DNA of 34,933 nucleotides, taken from positions 1 to 34,933 of the forward strand of contig SHVY01000033.1 in NCBI GenBank assembly GCA_009694045.1, in the 5' to 3' direction. This stretch comes from Alphaproteobacteria bacterium (GTDB taxonomy: Bacteria > Pseudomonadota > Alphaproteobacteria > SP197). A model generated the notes under the pieces. The model saw only the letters and a list, made by a program, of their open reading frames with translations, did not search any database and was not told the DNA's origin. Below, piece by piece: positions 8,019 to 18,609 of the stretch. Position 1 is the first letter of the stretch. Each line of letters starts with the position of its first letter. Position numbers and translations under genes: made by a program.

Positions 8019-9200
8019 ATGAAAATCGACGCCGTCGACCTCTTCTACCTGTCGATGCCCGAGGTCACGACTGACGCCGACGGCAGCCAGGATGCGCTCC
8101 TCGTCCGCGTCCGGGTCGGCCCGCACACGGGCTGGGGCGAATGCGAGGCCTCGCCGCTGACCTGCATCGCCAGTTGGATCGCGCCCATGTCGCACGGCGC
8201 CTGTCGCCCGGTGCAGGAGTCCGTGCTGGGCCAGACGGTGGACGATCCATCCGACATCGCCCGCATCGCCGCCCTGCTGCGCTACAACAGCATGGACCTG
8301 TTGCAGGCGCCGCATACCTTCTCCGGCATCGAGATCGCCCTGTGGGACGCCTTGGGCCAACGCCTGGGCGAACCCGTCTACCACCTGCTCGGGTACAAGG
8401 CCGCGCACCCGAAGCTCGCCTACGCCTCGCAGCTCTTCGGCGCGACCCCGGACGAGACCGGGCGTCTCGCGCAGGCCGCGCGCGACGCCGGCTTCCGCGC
8501 CGTCAAGTTCGGCTGGGTAGGCTTCGGCCGTGGGTCGGTGGCCGATGACGAGGCGCACCTCGAGGCCGCACGCGCCGGTTTAGGTGGCGAGGGCCGCCTG
8601 CTGATCGACGCCGGGCAAATCTTCGCCGAAGACGTGGCCGCCGCCGCCATGCGCCTTCCGGGTCTCGCCCGCGCCGGCGCCGTCTGGCTCGAGGAACCGT
8701 TCCGGGCCGATGCCCTGGCCGCCTACGGGGCGCTGGCCCGGCAGGGCTCGCGGGTCCGGCTCGCCGGCGGCGAGGGCTGCCACTCCGCCGCCATGGCCCG
8801 CAACCTGATCGACTTCGGCGGCGTCGGCTTCGTCCAGATCGACACCGGCCGCATCGGCGGCATCGGCCCGGCGAAGGAGGTCGCCGACTACGCCGTCGCG
8901 AAGGGGGTCACCTTCGTCAACCACACCTTCACCTCGCACCTCGCCCTGTCCGCCTCGCTGCAACCCTACGCGGGCCTGGCCGACCACGAGATCGCCGAAT
9001 ACCCGTTCGCCCCCTGCGACCTCGCCACCGCCATCACGGTCAACCACATCCTGCCCGATGCCGAAGGTCGCATCCGCCTGCCCGGCGCACCCGGCCTCGG
9101 CATGAGGGTGAACCCCCCGGCCTTGCGCCCCTACCTCCGCGACGTGGCGATCTCCGTCGACGGCCGCACCCTCCACCGCACCCCCGACCTCGCGGACTAA
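8019..9200 (+). CDS. Mandelate racemase/muconate lactonizing enzyme family protein
   Basis: The product has 393 residues from ATG 8019. It is an enolase-superfamily enzyme different from the one at 5154-6335. The barrel shows a Lys in AVKFGWVGFGRG near residue 163, metal ligands D in LLIDAGQIF (about 197), E in WLEEPF (about 225) and E in AGGEGCHS (about 251), and a His in FVNHTFTSHLALSASLQ (about 302). The N-terminal capping domain includes SPLTCIASWIAPMSHGACRP. The reaction type (dehydration, racemisation or cycloisomerisation) cannot be named; I know the KFGW-type subgroup only as unassigned. No strong ribosome site precedes ATG 8019, and a terminator hairpin ends 20 bases upstream. Its TAA (9198-9200) overlaps the TAG of the convergent aldolase gene. 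Confidence 0.85.
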   Translation: MKIDAVDLFYLSMPEVTTDADGSQDALLVRVRVGPHTGWGECEASPLTCIASWIAPMSHGACRPVQESVLGQTVDDPSDIARIAALLRYNSMDLLQAPHTFSGIEIALWDALGQRLGEPVYHLLGYKAAHPKLAYASQLFGATPDETGRLAQAARDAGFRAVKFGWVGFGRGSVADDEAHLEAARAGLGGEGRLLIDAGQIFAEDVAAAAMRLPGLARAGAVWLEEPFRADALAAYGALARQGSRVRLAGGEGCHSAAMARNLIDFGGVGFVQIDTGRIGGIGPAKEVADYAVAKGVTFVNHTFTSHLALSASLQPYAGLADHEIAEYPFAPCDLATAITVNHILPDAEGRIRLPGAPGLGMRVNPPALRPYLRDVAISVDGRTLHRTPDLAD

Positions 9201-9986
9201 CCCCGCGCGGCACAGCGCCGGCGGACGGCGGCGGTCTCGGCCGTGATCGCGTCGCGCAGGGTCACGGTATCGGCCCCACACATGATCACGTCGGCGCCCA
9301 GGCGCACCATGTCCTCGAGCGTGCCGGTCGAGCCCACGTCCCAAACGAAGTGCTTGCCGTGCTTGCGGCAGGCGGCGGCCAGGGCATGGGTCGCCTCCAG
9401 CAGGTGCGGGTCGTCCCAGCGGCCGGGGATACCGAGGTCGACGCTGAGATCGACGTGGCCGAGGTACAGGGCATCGACACCATCGACCGCGGCGATCGCG
9501 TCGGCGTTGGCGACCCCCTCTCGCGTCTCGACCAGGGCGATCATCGTCGTCGCCCGGTCCTCGTCCGCGAGCTTCGCCGCGAGCGGCCCCGCCTCGAACC
9601 GATCGTAGTAGTGCTGGGCGGTCACCCCGCGCACGCCGCTCGGCCGGTACTTCATGAACGAGACGATGGTCCGTGCCTCCGCGGCCGTGTCCACCATCTG
9701 GAACATCAGCGCCTTGGCGCCGATGTCGAGGGCGCGGGCCACGTCGTGGTACTGCTTCGACGGCGGCCGCACGACGGTCGCGCGCCCCGCGGCTTCGGCG
9801 AAGCGCAAGCCCGCCCGCACGCTCGCTCTCGAACCCCAGCCCCGAATGCTCCATGTCGAAGGTGACCAGGTCGCAGCCCCCGGCCTTCAGGATGTGGCCG
9901 ATGGCCGGGGTCACGAACTCGTTGACCCAGAACCCGACCTTCACGTCGGGGCTCGCGAACAGCTCTCGCAGCGTCGGCTGGGCCAC
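9197..9986 (-). pseudogene. HpcH/HpaI-family aldolase, frameshifted
   Basis: Two frames join near 9822 to make one family protein. The N-terminal part from GTG 9986 (GGGGGAGG five bases upstream; ATG 10001 is the alternative) reads VAQPTLRELFASPDVKVGFW and DLVTFDMEHSGLGFE. The second frame continues AGLRFAEAAGRATVVRPPS, ALMFQMVDTAAEART, VETREGVANADAI and LYLGHVDLSVDLG to the end. E of DMEHSG, E of VETREG and D of GHVDLS correspond to the family's acid/metal-binding pattern. HpcH/HpaI aldolases, including the 2-keto-3-deoxy-L-rhamnonate aldolase RhmA, cleave 2-keto-3-deoxy acids to pyruvate and an aldehyde, which would suit the dehydratase at 5154-6335. One base too many in the GAGCGAGCGTGCGG stretch explains the break; real mutation and assembly error are both possible. 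Confidence 0.8.
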
Positions 9987-10057
9987 GTCCACCTCCCCCA
10001 TTGCAGCCGGCCGGACACTGCCACGCCGCTCCGGACCGCTCAAGGCTTACCCGCCCC

Positions 10058-11173
10058 CTACTCCGTCAAATCGCTCCAGAACTCCCGGACCTTGGCGAAG
10101 AAGCTCTCGGCCTGGGGGCTGGTGTGCTTACCGGCGCGCTCGAACTCCTTGAGGAGTTCCTTCTGCTTGGCCGAGAGATTAACAGGCGTCTCGATCAGCG
10201 TCTGGATCAGCATGTCGCCCCGCGTCTGGCCGCGCATCGGCGTCATGCCCTTGCTCTTCAGGCGGAACTGGTGGCCCGACTGGGTGCCGGCGGGGACGTT
10301 CAGCTTGGCGCGCCGCCCGTCGATGGTCGGGACCTCGATGGTGCCGCCGAGTGTCGCGGTCGCCATGGCCACGGGCACGCGGCAGTGGATCGTCGTGCCG
10401 TCGCGCTGGAAGATCGCGTGCGGCTTGATTGCCAGGAAGATGTAGAGATCGCCCGGGGGCGCGCCGCGCATGCCGGCCTCGCCCTCGCCGGTCAGGCGGA
10501 TGCGGGTGCCGTCCTCCACGCCAACGGGGATGTTGACCGACAGAGTCTTGTCGCGGGCCATCCGGCCCGAGCCTTGGCAGGGGCGGCAGGGGTTGCGGAT
10601 CACCCGCCCGGCGCCGCCGCACGCGACGCAGGTCCGCTCGATGGTGAAGAAGCCCTGCTGCGCCCGCACCTTGCCGGCGCCGCCGCAGGTCGGGCAGGCG
10701 GTGGGCTGCGAGCCATCGCTGGAACCGCTGCCCTGGCAGGATTCGCAGCTCACGGCGGCGGGCACCCGGATCTTCGTCTGCTTGCCCGCGAACGCCTCCT
10801 CGAGGGTGATCTCGAGGTTGTAGCGCAGGTCGGAGCCGCGTCGCACCCCGCCGCGTCCGCGCCGCTGGCCGGTGAACTCGCCGAACAGGTCGTCGAACAC
10901 GTCGGCGAAGGTGGTGGTGAAATCGAAGCCGCCGCTCCCGTTGCCTTGCTCGAAGGCCGCATGGCCGTACTGGTCGTAGGCCGCGCGCTTCTGTCCGTCC
11001 TTCAGGATCTCGTAGGCCTCGTTGGCGTCGCGGAACGATTGCCCGGCGGCGGCGTCGCCCGGGTTGCGATCCGGGTGATGCTTCATGGCGAGCTTGCGGT
11101 AGGCGGATTTGAGCTCGTCGGCCGAGGCACCGCGAGCCACACCCAGAACCTCGTAGAAGTCGCGCTTCGCCAT
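10058..11173 (-). CDS. dnaJ: Chaperone protein DnaJ
   Basis: The product has 371 residues, complete. It is the Hsp40 co-chaperone that delivers unfolded clients to DnaK and stimulates its ATPase. The J domain carries HPD in [10 protein letters not shown] (about residues 31-40). A Gly/Phe-rich linker follows near residue 75-110. The zinc domain has all four C-x2-C-x-G-x-G repeats: [24 protein letters not shown] and CRPCQGSG. The beta-rich client-binding domains complete the protein. It lies 114 bases downstream of dnaK on the same strand. I see no strong hairpin in that gap, so a dnaK-dnaJ message is likely. In many relatives dapB comes next; here the catabolic block intervenes. Confidence 0.98.
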   Translation of the reverse strand: MAKRDFYEVLGVARGASADELKSAYRKLAMKHHPDRNPGDAAAGQSFRDANEAYEILKDGQKRAAYDQYGHAAFEQGNGSGGFDFTTTFADVFDDLFGEFTGQRRGRGGVRRGSDLRYNLEITLEEAFAGKQTKIRVPAAVSCESCQGSGSSDGSQPTACPTCGGAGKVRAQQGFFTIERTCVACGGAGRVIRNPCRPCQGSGRMARDKTLSVNIPVGVEDGTRIRLTGEGEAGMRGAPPGDLYIFLAIKPHAIFQRDGTTIHCRVPVAMATATLGGTIEVPTIDGRRAKLNVPAGTQSGHQFRLKSKGMTPMRGQTRGDMLIQTLIETPVNLSAKQKELLKEFERAGKHTSPQAESFFAKVREFWSDLTE

Positions 11174-11287
11174 CGCTCGCCCGTTGCCCCCGGAACAATT
11201 CGTCAGGCGTTCCCAGATATGCGAAGGGCCGCCGACCCTCTCCCCGGGACGGCGACCCCTCGCCTAATGCCTCCGCGAACCGGACCC

Positions 11288-13219
<1,932 letters not shown>

Positions 13220-13319
13220 GGTTCCTCCTCGTTAACGGCGAACGGATACGGCCCGGTTCCTCGGCGCCAGATGCGTTCCCTGGAAAGGTTGACCGAATTC
13301 ACCTACGTGACGCACGGAC

Positions 13320-13348
13320 ATATGGGAATGATCGGCTTGGCCCGCAAG
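13320..13348 (-). promoter_or_regulatory. Putative RpoH (sigma-32) heat-shock promoter of dnaK
   Basis: On the minus strand CTTGCGG (-35) and TCCCATAT (-10) are separated by 14 bases. The sigma-32 consensus is CTTGAAA and CCCCATNT with 13-15 bases between. It lies in the 134-base gap between grpE and dnaK and would start a leader of roughly 95 bases. No CIRCE element (TTAGCACTC-N9-GAGTGCTAA) is present here or before hrcA. This suggests heat induction of dnaK-dnaJ by RpoH and not by HrcA, as is usual for alphaproteobacterial dnaK. Confidence 0.65.
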
Positions 13349-13353
13349 CCGGT

Positions 13354-13926
13354 TCAGGCGCTGGTATCGACGTGCAGGTCCTCCGCTTGCGGTGCCGGCC
13401 CCCCCTTGGCGACGGCCACCATGGCCGGCCGCAAGAGCCGGTCGTGCAGCATGAATCCGGCGCGCAATGTCTGGGCGATCGCGCCCGCCGGCTTGTCCCC
13501 GTCCTCGATCTCGAACACCGCCTGGTGCCGGTGCGGATCGAAGGCTTCGCCCAGGGGATCGAAACGCCGGATCCCATGCGCCTCCAACGCCGCCGTCAGC
13601 GCCCGTTCCGTGAGCTCGACCCCCTGCCGCAGGGCCTCCGGCGGGCCGGCGGTTGGTGTTCCCAGCGCCTGCCGCAGGCTGTCGGCGACGTTCAACAGGG
13701 CCTCGGCGAACTTGGCGACGGCGTATTTGCCGGCCTCGGCCCGCTCGCGTTCGCCCCGGCGCCGCACGTTCTCGTTCTCCGCCAAGGCCCGCAGAAGCTG
13801 GTCCTTCAGGCTCGCGACTTCCCCCTCCAGGGCCTGGATCCGCGCCTCCGGCGTGGGTTCCGGCGCCGCATCGTTGGCCGCCTCGGGCGCGCCGGCGGGG
13901 GGCGGTTGTTCGTGTTCCGATTGCAT
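13354..13926 (-). CDS. grpE: Nucleotide exchange factor GrpE
   Basis: The product has 190 residues from ATG 13926. An acidic, Pro/Ala-rich disordered N-terminus (MQSEHEQPPPAGAPEAAND) leads into a long coiled coil (about residues 28-80, EARIQALEGEVASLKDQLLR). The conserved C-terminal beta domain has FDPHRHQAVFEIED and AGFMLHDRLLRPAMVAVAKG. GrpE dimers release ADP from DnaK. The gene lies 26 bases downstream of hrcA, forming the hrcA-grpE pair. The ribosome site before the ATG is weak (AGAG), which suggests coupling to hrcA translation. Confidence 0.97.
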   Translation of the reverse strand: MQSEHEQPPPAGAPEAANDAAPEPTPEARIQALEGEVASLKDQLLRALAENENVRRRGERERAEAGKYAVAKFAEALLNVADSLRQALGTPTAGPPEALRQGVELTERALTAALEAHGIRRFDPLGEAFDPHRHQAVFEIEDGDKPAGAIAQTLRAGFMLHDRLLRPAMVAVAKGGPAPQAEDLHVDTSA

Positions 13927-13952
13927 TATGTTCGCTCTTTGTTCTCGGTGTT

Positions 13953-14987
13953 CTAACCCATCAGCCGGCTGACCACTCGGGCGGTGTGATCGACCAGGGG
14001 GATGATCCGGCCATAGTTCAGCCGCGTCGGGCCGATCACCCCGATGGCGCCGACCACCCGGCCCTCGCTGTCGCGGAAGGGTGCCACGATGGTCGAGCAA
14101 TCGGTCAGGGCGAACAGTTCGTGCTCCGCCCCGATGAAGATGTGCACGCCGTCCGCGTCCTGGGTCCGCTCCAGCAGCCGAATCAAATCCCGTTTGGTTT
14201 CCAAAAGCTGAAACAGCGCACGAATCCGCTCCAGCCGTTGGGACGCGCCGACGTCGGCCAGCAGGTTGGCCTGGCCGCGCACGATCAGGGTGCCCGACTC
14301 CCCGTCGCCCAATCGGGTCGCCAGGCCCGCCTCGACCACCCGCGCGGTCAACTCGTCCAATTCGGCGGTGTGCAGTTCCAGCTCCCGTTGCACCACCAGC
14401 CGCACCTCGTCGAGGGAATGGCGGCTGAGCCTGGAGTTCAGGTAATTGGCCGCTTGGGTCAGGGTCGACGGCAGGATGCCCTCGGGCAGGTCGATGACCC
14501 GGTTCTCCATGGTGCCGTCCTCGGCGACCATGACGGCCAGCGCCCGCAGCCTGCTCAGCGGCACGAACTCGATGTGGGTGAAGCTGCTTTCTTGCTTGGG
14601 AGCCACCACCACCCCGGCGCAGGCCGACAGGCCGGACAACAGGCTGGTCGCCTCGGTCAGCATCTCGTCGGTGGAATGGCCCACCGCCTCGCACTTGCGC
14701 TCGATCGTCCGGCGCTCGTCCGGGGACAGGTTGCCGACCTCCAGCAGGCCATCCACGAACAGGCGAAATCCCTGGTCGGTCGGCTTCCGTCCGGCGGAGG
14801 TATGGGAGGACGACAACAGCCCGTTGTCCTCCAGGTCCGCCATGACGTTGCGGATCGTCGCCGCGGACAGCTTGCCGTTCAGGCGGCGCGAGATCGTGCG
14901 CGAGCCCACCGGTTCGCCCGTATCCACATAGGACTCGACGATGTGGCGAAAAATCTCGAGGGAGCGCTGGTTGAGTTCTTCGATCAT
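13953..14987 (-). CDS. hrcA: Heat-inducible transcription repressor HrcA
   Basis: The product has 344 residues. The N-terminal winged helix is seen in [37 protein letters not shown] and [19 protein letters not shown], the diagnostic HrcA block, followed by the GAF-like dimer domain and a C-terminal [19 protein letters not shown]. HrcA represses chaperone genes by binding CIRCE and is kept active by GroEL. No CIRCE occurs in this window, so its targets here (most likely groESL in alphaproteobacteria) lie elsewhere. It is divergent from rph with 134 bases between the starts. Confidence 0.97.
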   Translation of the reverse strand: MIEELNQRSLEIFRHIVESYVDTGEPVGSRTISRRLNGKLSAATIRNVMADLEDNGLLSSSHTSAGRKPTDQGFRLFVDGLLEVGNLSPDERRTIERKCEAVGHSTDEMLTEATSLLSGLSACAGVVVAPKQESSFTHIEFVPLSRLRALAVMVAEDGTMENRVIDLPEGILPSTLTQAANYLNSRLSRHSLDEVRLVVQRELELHTAELDELTARVVEAGLATRLGDGESGTLIVRGQANLLADVGASQRLERIRALFQLLETKRDLIRLLERTQDADGVHIFIGAEHELFALTDCSTIVAPFRDSEGRVVGAIGVIGPTRLNYGRIIPLVDHTARVVSRLMG

Positions 14988-15031
14988 ATCCTGGTTGCCA
15001 ATTGGAACCCGCTCGCGGAATTCCCCCGACC

Positions 15032-15060
15032 TATGTAAGTAGGGGGTTCCGGGCCGTCAA
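15032..15060 (-). promoter_or_regulatory. Putative housekeeping promoter of hrcA-grpE
   Basis: On the minus strand TTGACG at 15055-15060 and TACATA at 15032-15037 are spaced 17 bases. The -35 is close to consensus and the -10 is weak. Transcription would start about 40 bases before the hrcA ATG at 14987. An imperfect inverted repeat (GGAATTCCCCC at 15018-15028 and GGGGGTTCC at 15042-15050) overlaps the promoter and could be an operator or chance GC symmetry. Confidence 0.45.
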
Positions 15061-15121
15061 CGTCGCAGGCCCACCTCCGACCGCCGCACGGTCCGAGTCG
15101 AACCCCAAGGAAAGGCCCGAC

Positions 15122-15844
15122 ATGCGCCCCTCCGGCCGCCTGCCGCACCAGTTGCGCCCCATTCGCCTGGAACCCGGCTTCGCCAAGTACGCCGAGGGCT
15201 CCTGCCTCGCGCGCTTCGGCGATACCCACGTGCTGGTGACCGCGACCGTCGAGGAACGGGTGCCGCCCTTCCTGCGCAACAGCGGCAAGGGCTGGGTCAC
15301 CGCCGAATACGGCATGCTGCCCCGCGCCACCCACAGCCGGACCGACCGCGAGGCCGCCCGTGGCCGCCAGGGCGGTCGCACCCACGAGATCCAGCGTCTG
15401 ATCGGCCGGTCGCTCCGGGCGGTCACCCGGCTGCCGCTGCTCGGTGAACGCCAGATCAAGATCGACTGCGACGTGCTGCAGGCCGACGGCGGCACCCGGA
15501 CGGCGGCGATCACCGGCGCCTATGTCGCCCTCGCCCAGGCTTGCGCCAAGCTCCAGGCGGCCGGCGCGCTCAAGGAATCGCCGCTCGACGATCACGTGGC
15601 CGCGGTGTCCTGTGGCTTGGTTGGGGGGGTCGCCTGCCTCGACCTCGACTACGTCGAGGATTCCGCGGCCGAGGCCGACGCCAACTTCGTGATGACCGGC
15701 CGGGGCGACCTGGTCGAGGTACAGGCGACCGCCGAGGCCCGGACCTTCAGCGCGGCCCAACTCGACGAGATGATCGCCCTCGCCCGCGCCGGCATCGCCG
15801 ACCTCGTCGCCCAACAACGCGCGGCGCTCGCGGGTGCGTCCTGA
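15122..15844 (+). CDS. rph: Ribonuclease PH
   Basis: The product has 240 residues, the usual length. RNase PH trims tRNA 3' ends using phosphate and forms hexameric rings. Signature sequences are [14 protein letters not shown] at the start, [41 protein letters not shown] (phosphate-binding region, about residues 58-78), [12 protein letters not shown], and [20 protein letters not shown] with the active-site Asp residues. The ribosome site is the AAGGA a few bases before ATG 15122. It heads the group rph-rdgB-hemW, which is conserved next to hrcA in many alphaproteobacteria. Confidence 0.97.
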   Translation: MRPSGRLPHQLRPIRLEPGFAKYAEGSCLARFGDTHVLVTATVEERVPPFLRNSGKGWVTAEYGMLPRATHSRTDREAARGRQGGRTHEIQRLIGRSLRAVTRLPLLGERQIKIDCDVLQADGGTRTAAITGAYVALAQACAKLQAAGALKESPLDDHVAAVSCGLVGGVACLDLDYVEDSAAEADANFVMTGRGDLVEVQATAEARTFSAAQLDEMIALARAGIADLVAQQRAALAGAS

Positions 15845-15889
15845 GCGACCTCAATGCAGGCCCCGCTGGCCGGCGTTACTTTTCGATTT

Positions 15890-15914
15890 GTCACCCCCGC
15901 GAAAGCGGGGGTCC
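15890..15914. repeat. Short palindromic intergenic repeat (CCCGCGAAAGCGGG type)
   Basis: CCCCCGC (15894-15900), loop GAAA, GCGGGGG (15905-15911), flanked by GTCA and TCC. This is a GC-rich variant of the short hairpin repeat with core CCCGCGAAAGCGGG that is scattered between genes in many Proteobacteria; translated, it gives the tell-tale HPRESGG. It stands between rph and rdgB and could stabilise the rph message end or attenuate readthrough. No T run follows, so it is not a typical terminator. Confidence 0.75.
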
Positions 15915-15929
15915 CGGGCGACCGCACGA

Positions 15930-16523
15930 ATGCCTGAAATCCATCGCCTCCTCATCGCTACCCACAACCCGGGCAAGCTGCGGGAGTTCGCGGACCTCTT
16001 GGCGCCCTTGGGCGTGACCGTGATCGGCGCCGCCGACCTAGGCCTGCCCGAGCCTGGGGAGACCGGGGCGACCTTCGCCGCGAACGCGATCCTGAAGGCA
16101 CGGGCCGCGGCCGAGGCCGCGGGCCTGCCGGCGCTGGGCGACGACTCGGGCCTGTGCGTGGATGCGCTGAACGGTGCGCCGGGAGTCATGAGCGCCCGCT
16201 GGGCGGGCCCCGGCCGCGACTTCGGCTCGGCCATGGCGCGCATCGAGCGCGAACTCGCCGATCACCCGGACCGCAACGCCCACTTCGCGTGCGTGCTCGC
16301 CCTCAGCCAACCCGACGGATCCGTCGCGATCTTCGAGGGTCGGGTCGAAGGCCGCATCACCTTCCCGCCGCGCGGGGCGAACGGATTCGGCTACGACCCG
16401 ATCTTCCTGCCGGAGGGATCGAGCCTCACGTTCGCGGAGATGGACCCGCGCGCGAAGCACGCCATCAGTCATCGTGCCCGTGCGCTCGAAGGCCTTCGCG
16501 CCGGCCTCCTCGCCGATGTCTAG
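15930..16523 (+). CDS. rdgB: dITP/XTP pyrophosphatase (non-canonical purine NTP pyrophosphatase)
   Basis: The product has 197 residues from ATG 15930. RdgB hydrolyses dITP, ITP and XTP to keep deaminated purines out of DNA. It has the N-terminal [14 protein letters not shown] (SHNxGK-type nucleotide-binding motif), [39 protein letters not shown] with the metal-binding Asp pair (about residues 70-75), and the C-terminal [12 protein letters not shown] and [11 protein letters not shown]. The stop (16521-16523) overlaps the hemW start by eight bases, so the two are probably coupled. Confidence 0.97.
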   Translation: MPEIHRLLIATHNPGKLREFADLLAPLGVTVIGAADLGLPEPGETGATFAANAILKARAAAEAAGLPALGDDSGLCVDALNGAPGVMSARWAGPGRDFGSAMARIERELADHPDRNAHFACVLALSQPDGSVAIFEGRVEGRITFPPRGANGFGYDPIFLPEGSSLTFAEMDPRAKHAISHRARALEGLRAGLLADV

Positions 16524-17670
16524 CTCGCCCCTCGGCCTCTACGTCCATTGGCCGTTCTGCCAATCGAAATGCCCGTACTGCGATTTCAACAGCCACGTGC
16601 GCGAGCACATCGACGAGGCGCGCTGGCGGACGGCGCTGCTGGCCGAACTCGATCACGCGGCCGCCGACACACCGGATCGGCCCGTGGCCACCGTCTTCTT
16701 CGGCGGCGGCACGCCGTCGCTGATGGAGCCCGCGACCGTCGCCGCCGTGATCGAACGCATCGGCATCCGCTGGGGGTTCGCCTCCGACCCCGAGATCACG
16801 CTCGAGGCCAACCCCGGCTCGGTCGAGGCCGGACGGTTCCGGGGCTACCGCGCGGCCGGGGTCAACCGGCTCTCCCTCGGGGTCCAGGCCCTGGACGATG
16901 CGGCGCTCAAGGGGTTGGGGCGGGGCCATTCGGCGGCCGAGGCCATGGCCGCCATCGCGCTCGCGGGCGCGATATTCCCGCGTTCCTCGTTCGACCTGAT
17001 CTATGCCCGCCCCGGCCAGACACCGGCCGCGTGGGCGGAGGAGCTTGATCGTGCCATCGCCTTCGGGACCGGGCACCTGTCGCTCTACCAGCTCACGCTC
17101 GAGCCTGGCACCCAATTCCACATGCGCGCCGAACGCGGCGATCTGGTCCTGCCCGACGAGGACACCCAGGCCGCCCTGTTCGAGGCGACCGAGGAGCGCA
17201 TGACCGCCGCCGGCTTCGCCACCTACGAGGTCTCCAACCACGCCCGACCCGGTGCCGCCAGCCGCCACAACTTGATTTACTGGCGCTCCGACGATCACCT
17301 CGGAGTCGGCCCCGGCGCCCATGGCCGGATGACGACGTCCGTGGGCCGCCGCGCCATCGCCCGGCACCGCGCCCCCGAAACCTGGCTCGCCGCGGTCGAG
17401 CGCGACGGTCATGGCATCAAGGACGATTCGCTCTTGACGTCGGACGAGGCCGCGACCGAGGCGCTGCTGATGGGCCTCCGCCTCGACGAAGGCGTGTCCG
17501 CCGAACGCTTCCTTCGCGCCACCGGCCAGACCCTGTGGGACGTGGTCCCCGCGGATCGGATCGAGCCCCTCGAAATCGCCGGCTTCATCGCGCGCGACGA
17601 GGCATCCTTGCGCGCCACCCGCGCGGGCCGCCGCGTCCTCAACGCCGTCATCGCCGCCCTGACGGGCTAA
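16516..17670 (+). CDS. hemW: Radical SAM heme chaperone HemW (formerly CPO-like HemN homologue)
   Basis: The product has 384 residues from ATG 16516, the first start that fits the family. The radical SAM cluster is in [14 protein letters not shown] (C-x3-C-x2-C followed by Phe), near residue 17. GGGTPSL follows at about residue 61 and [20 protein letters not shown] further on. HemW-type sequences with this CxxxCxxCxF form bind heme and pass it to respiratory enzymes, and they lack coproporphyrinogen oxidase activity; that point is family knowledge. It overlaps rdgB by eight bases and ends the rph-rdgB-hemW group, 18 bases from the end of a convergent small gene. Confidence 0.95.
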   Translation: MSSSPLGLYVHWPFCQSKCPYCDFNSHVREHIDEARWRTALLAELDHAAADTPDRPVATVFFGGGTPSLMEPATVAAVIERIGIRWGFASDPEITLEANPGSVEAGRFRGYRAAGVNRLSLGVQALDDAALKGLGRGHSAAEAMAAIALAGAIFPRSSFDLIYARPGQTPAAWAEELDRAIAFGTGHLSLYQLTLEPGTQFHMRAERGDLVLPDEDTQAALFEATEERMTAAGFATYEVSNHARPGAASRHNLIYWRSDDHLGVGPGAHGRMTTSVGRRAIARHRAPETWLAAVERDGHGIKDDSLLTSDEAATEALLMGLRLDEGVSAERFLRATGQTLWDVVPADRIEPLEIAGFIARDEASLRATRAGRRVLNAVIAALTG

Positions 17671-17688
17671 GGGCCGTCTAGGCCAGGG

Positions 17689-17847
17689 CTACTTGCAGGG
17701 CCCCTTGCCCTTGTCGAAGGGCGAGGGCGGGCATTTGTCCTTCTTGGCGTACGCGGGATCGATCACGATCGCCTTGGGCGCGACATAACCCGCCGCCGAA
17801 ATGACGGCCAGCCGGGCCAACAGCGTGCGTCGGGTCGCGTCCTTCAT
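17689..17847 (-). CDS. Small exported protein, 52 residues, unknown function
   Basis: An open frame of 52 codons from ATG 17847, with GGAG six bases upstream. It starts MKDATRRTLLARLAVISAAG: a twin-arginine-like basic start and a short hydrophobic stretch, then a cleavable-looking region ending DPAYAKKD. The mature part would be tiny and Lys/Pro-rich with two Cys (KCPPSPFDKGKGPCK). It is not a shadow of another gene: nothing else codes here, and its ATG overlaps the stop of the 17844-18569 frame by four bases. That arrangement suggests co-translation. I do not recognise the family. A role as a secreted partner of the upstream protein is only an inference. Confidence 0.6.
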   Translation of the reverse strand: MKDATRRTLLARLAVISAAGYVAPKAIVIDPAYAKKDKCPPSPFDKGKGPCK

Positions 17848-18569
17848 CCGTCACTCCGGAGGCCTGAACTTGCCGCGGGCATCAGGCCGACTAATCTAGC
17901 CGAAATTGGCCGAAATTCCCAGGGATGGGCTGTGACGGGGATCACACCACCGAGAGATAAAGTCGCCTGGGACCGCGATCGTCTCGCCGAACGGGGCCCG
18001 ACCTGGGGTGTCGCCTCCGGGTCGCCGGTCAGCAGCAGGAGCTCGTAGTCGCCGTCCGCGACCGCGACCGCGATCCGCCCGACCCCGACGATGCCGTCGC
18101 CGATCAGACGCTCGCCCCCCGCGACGATGCCCCGTGGGCGGGCGCCGAACACACGGATGTCGGTCTCCGTGATTTTCTCGAACCCCCTGGCCGCCGCCCC
18201 GGCGGGACCTAGATCCCAGCCCGCTCCGCCCGCCGGCGGGGTGTAGTCGGGGTCGACCGCCAGGCGCACCACCGGCAGGGCGTGCAGCGCCACGCCGGCG
18301 ACGTCGGCGATGGTGGTGGCAGTCTCCAGGGCCGCGATGGGATCGCCGCCGAGCCTTTCGATCATCGCCACCGCCCGGTCGGAGATCGCCTCCGGGTTGC
18401 CTTGCAGCGGACGAAAGCCGTCGGCCAGCAGCTTGAGCCCCACGGTCGGGTTGGTCTGCAGCAGGATCACGACCTGGCGCGGGCCGAGCTCCGCGGCCGC
18501 CGCCGGGGGCGCCAGCAGCACGGCGGCCAGAAGGCCGCTCCAACACAGGCTCAAGGCCGCGAACCGCAC
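17844..18569 (-). CDS. Hypothetical exported protein
   Basis: The product has 241 residues from GTG 18569, with GGAGGA five bases upstream. A Sec signal peptide is clear (hydrophobic core about residues 5-20, ending PPAAAAELG). The next part is helical (LGPRQVVILLQTNPTVGLKL, ISDRAVAMIERLGGDP), followed by alternating strands (RGIVAGGERLIGDGIVGVG, YELLLLTGDPE). The last 45 residues are Arg/Ser-rich and look out of frame. One extra base near 18000 would give PPFGETIAVPGDFISRW and a stop at 17896-17898. So the C-terminus is uncertain and a frameshift is likely. I do not recognise the family. It is probably periplasmic and co-transcribed with the 52-residue gene that follows. Confidence 0.6.
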   Translation of the reverse strand: MRFAALSLCWSGLLAAVLLAPPAAAAELGPRQVVILLQTNPTVGLKLLADGFRPLQGNPEAISDRAVAMIERLGGDPIAALETATTIADVAGVALHALPVVRLAVDPDYTPPAGGAGWDLGPAGAAARGFEKITETDIRVFGARPRGIVAGGERLIGDGIVGVGRIAVAVADGDYELLLLTGDPEATPQVGPRSARRSRSQATLSLGGVIPVTAHPWEFRPISARLVGLMPAASSGLRSDG

Positions 18570-18609
18570 GCCGATCCTCCTGTCACGCCCACGGAATAGT
18601 TAATGTAAA

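Noticed and set aside
15001-15060. CIRCE operator upstream of hrcA
   Set aside because: The TTAGCACTC/GAGTGCTAA arms are absent; only GC-rich imperfect symmetry is seen.
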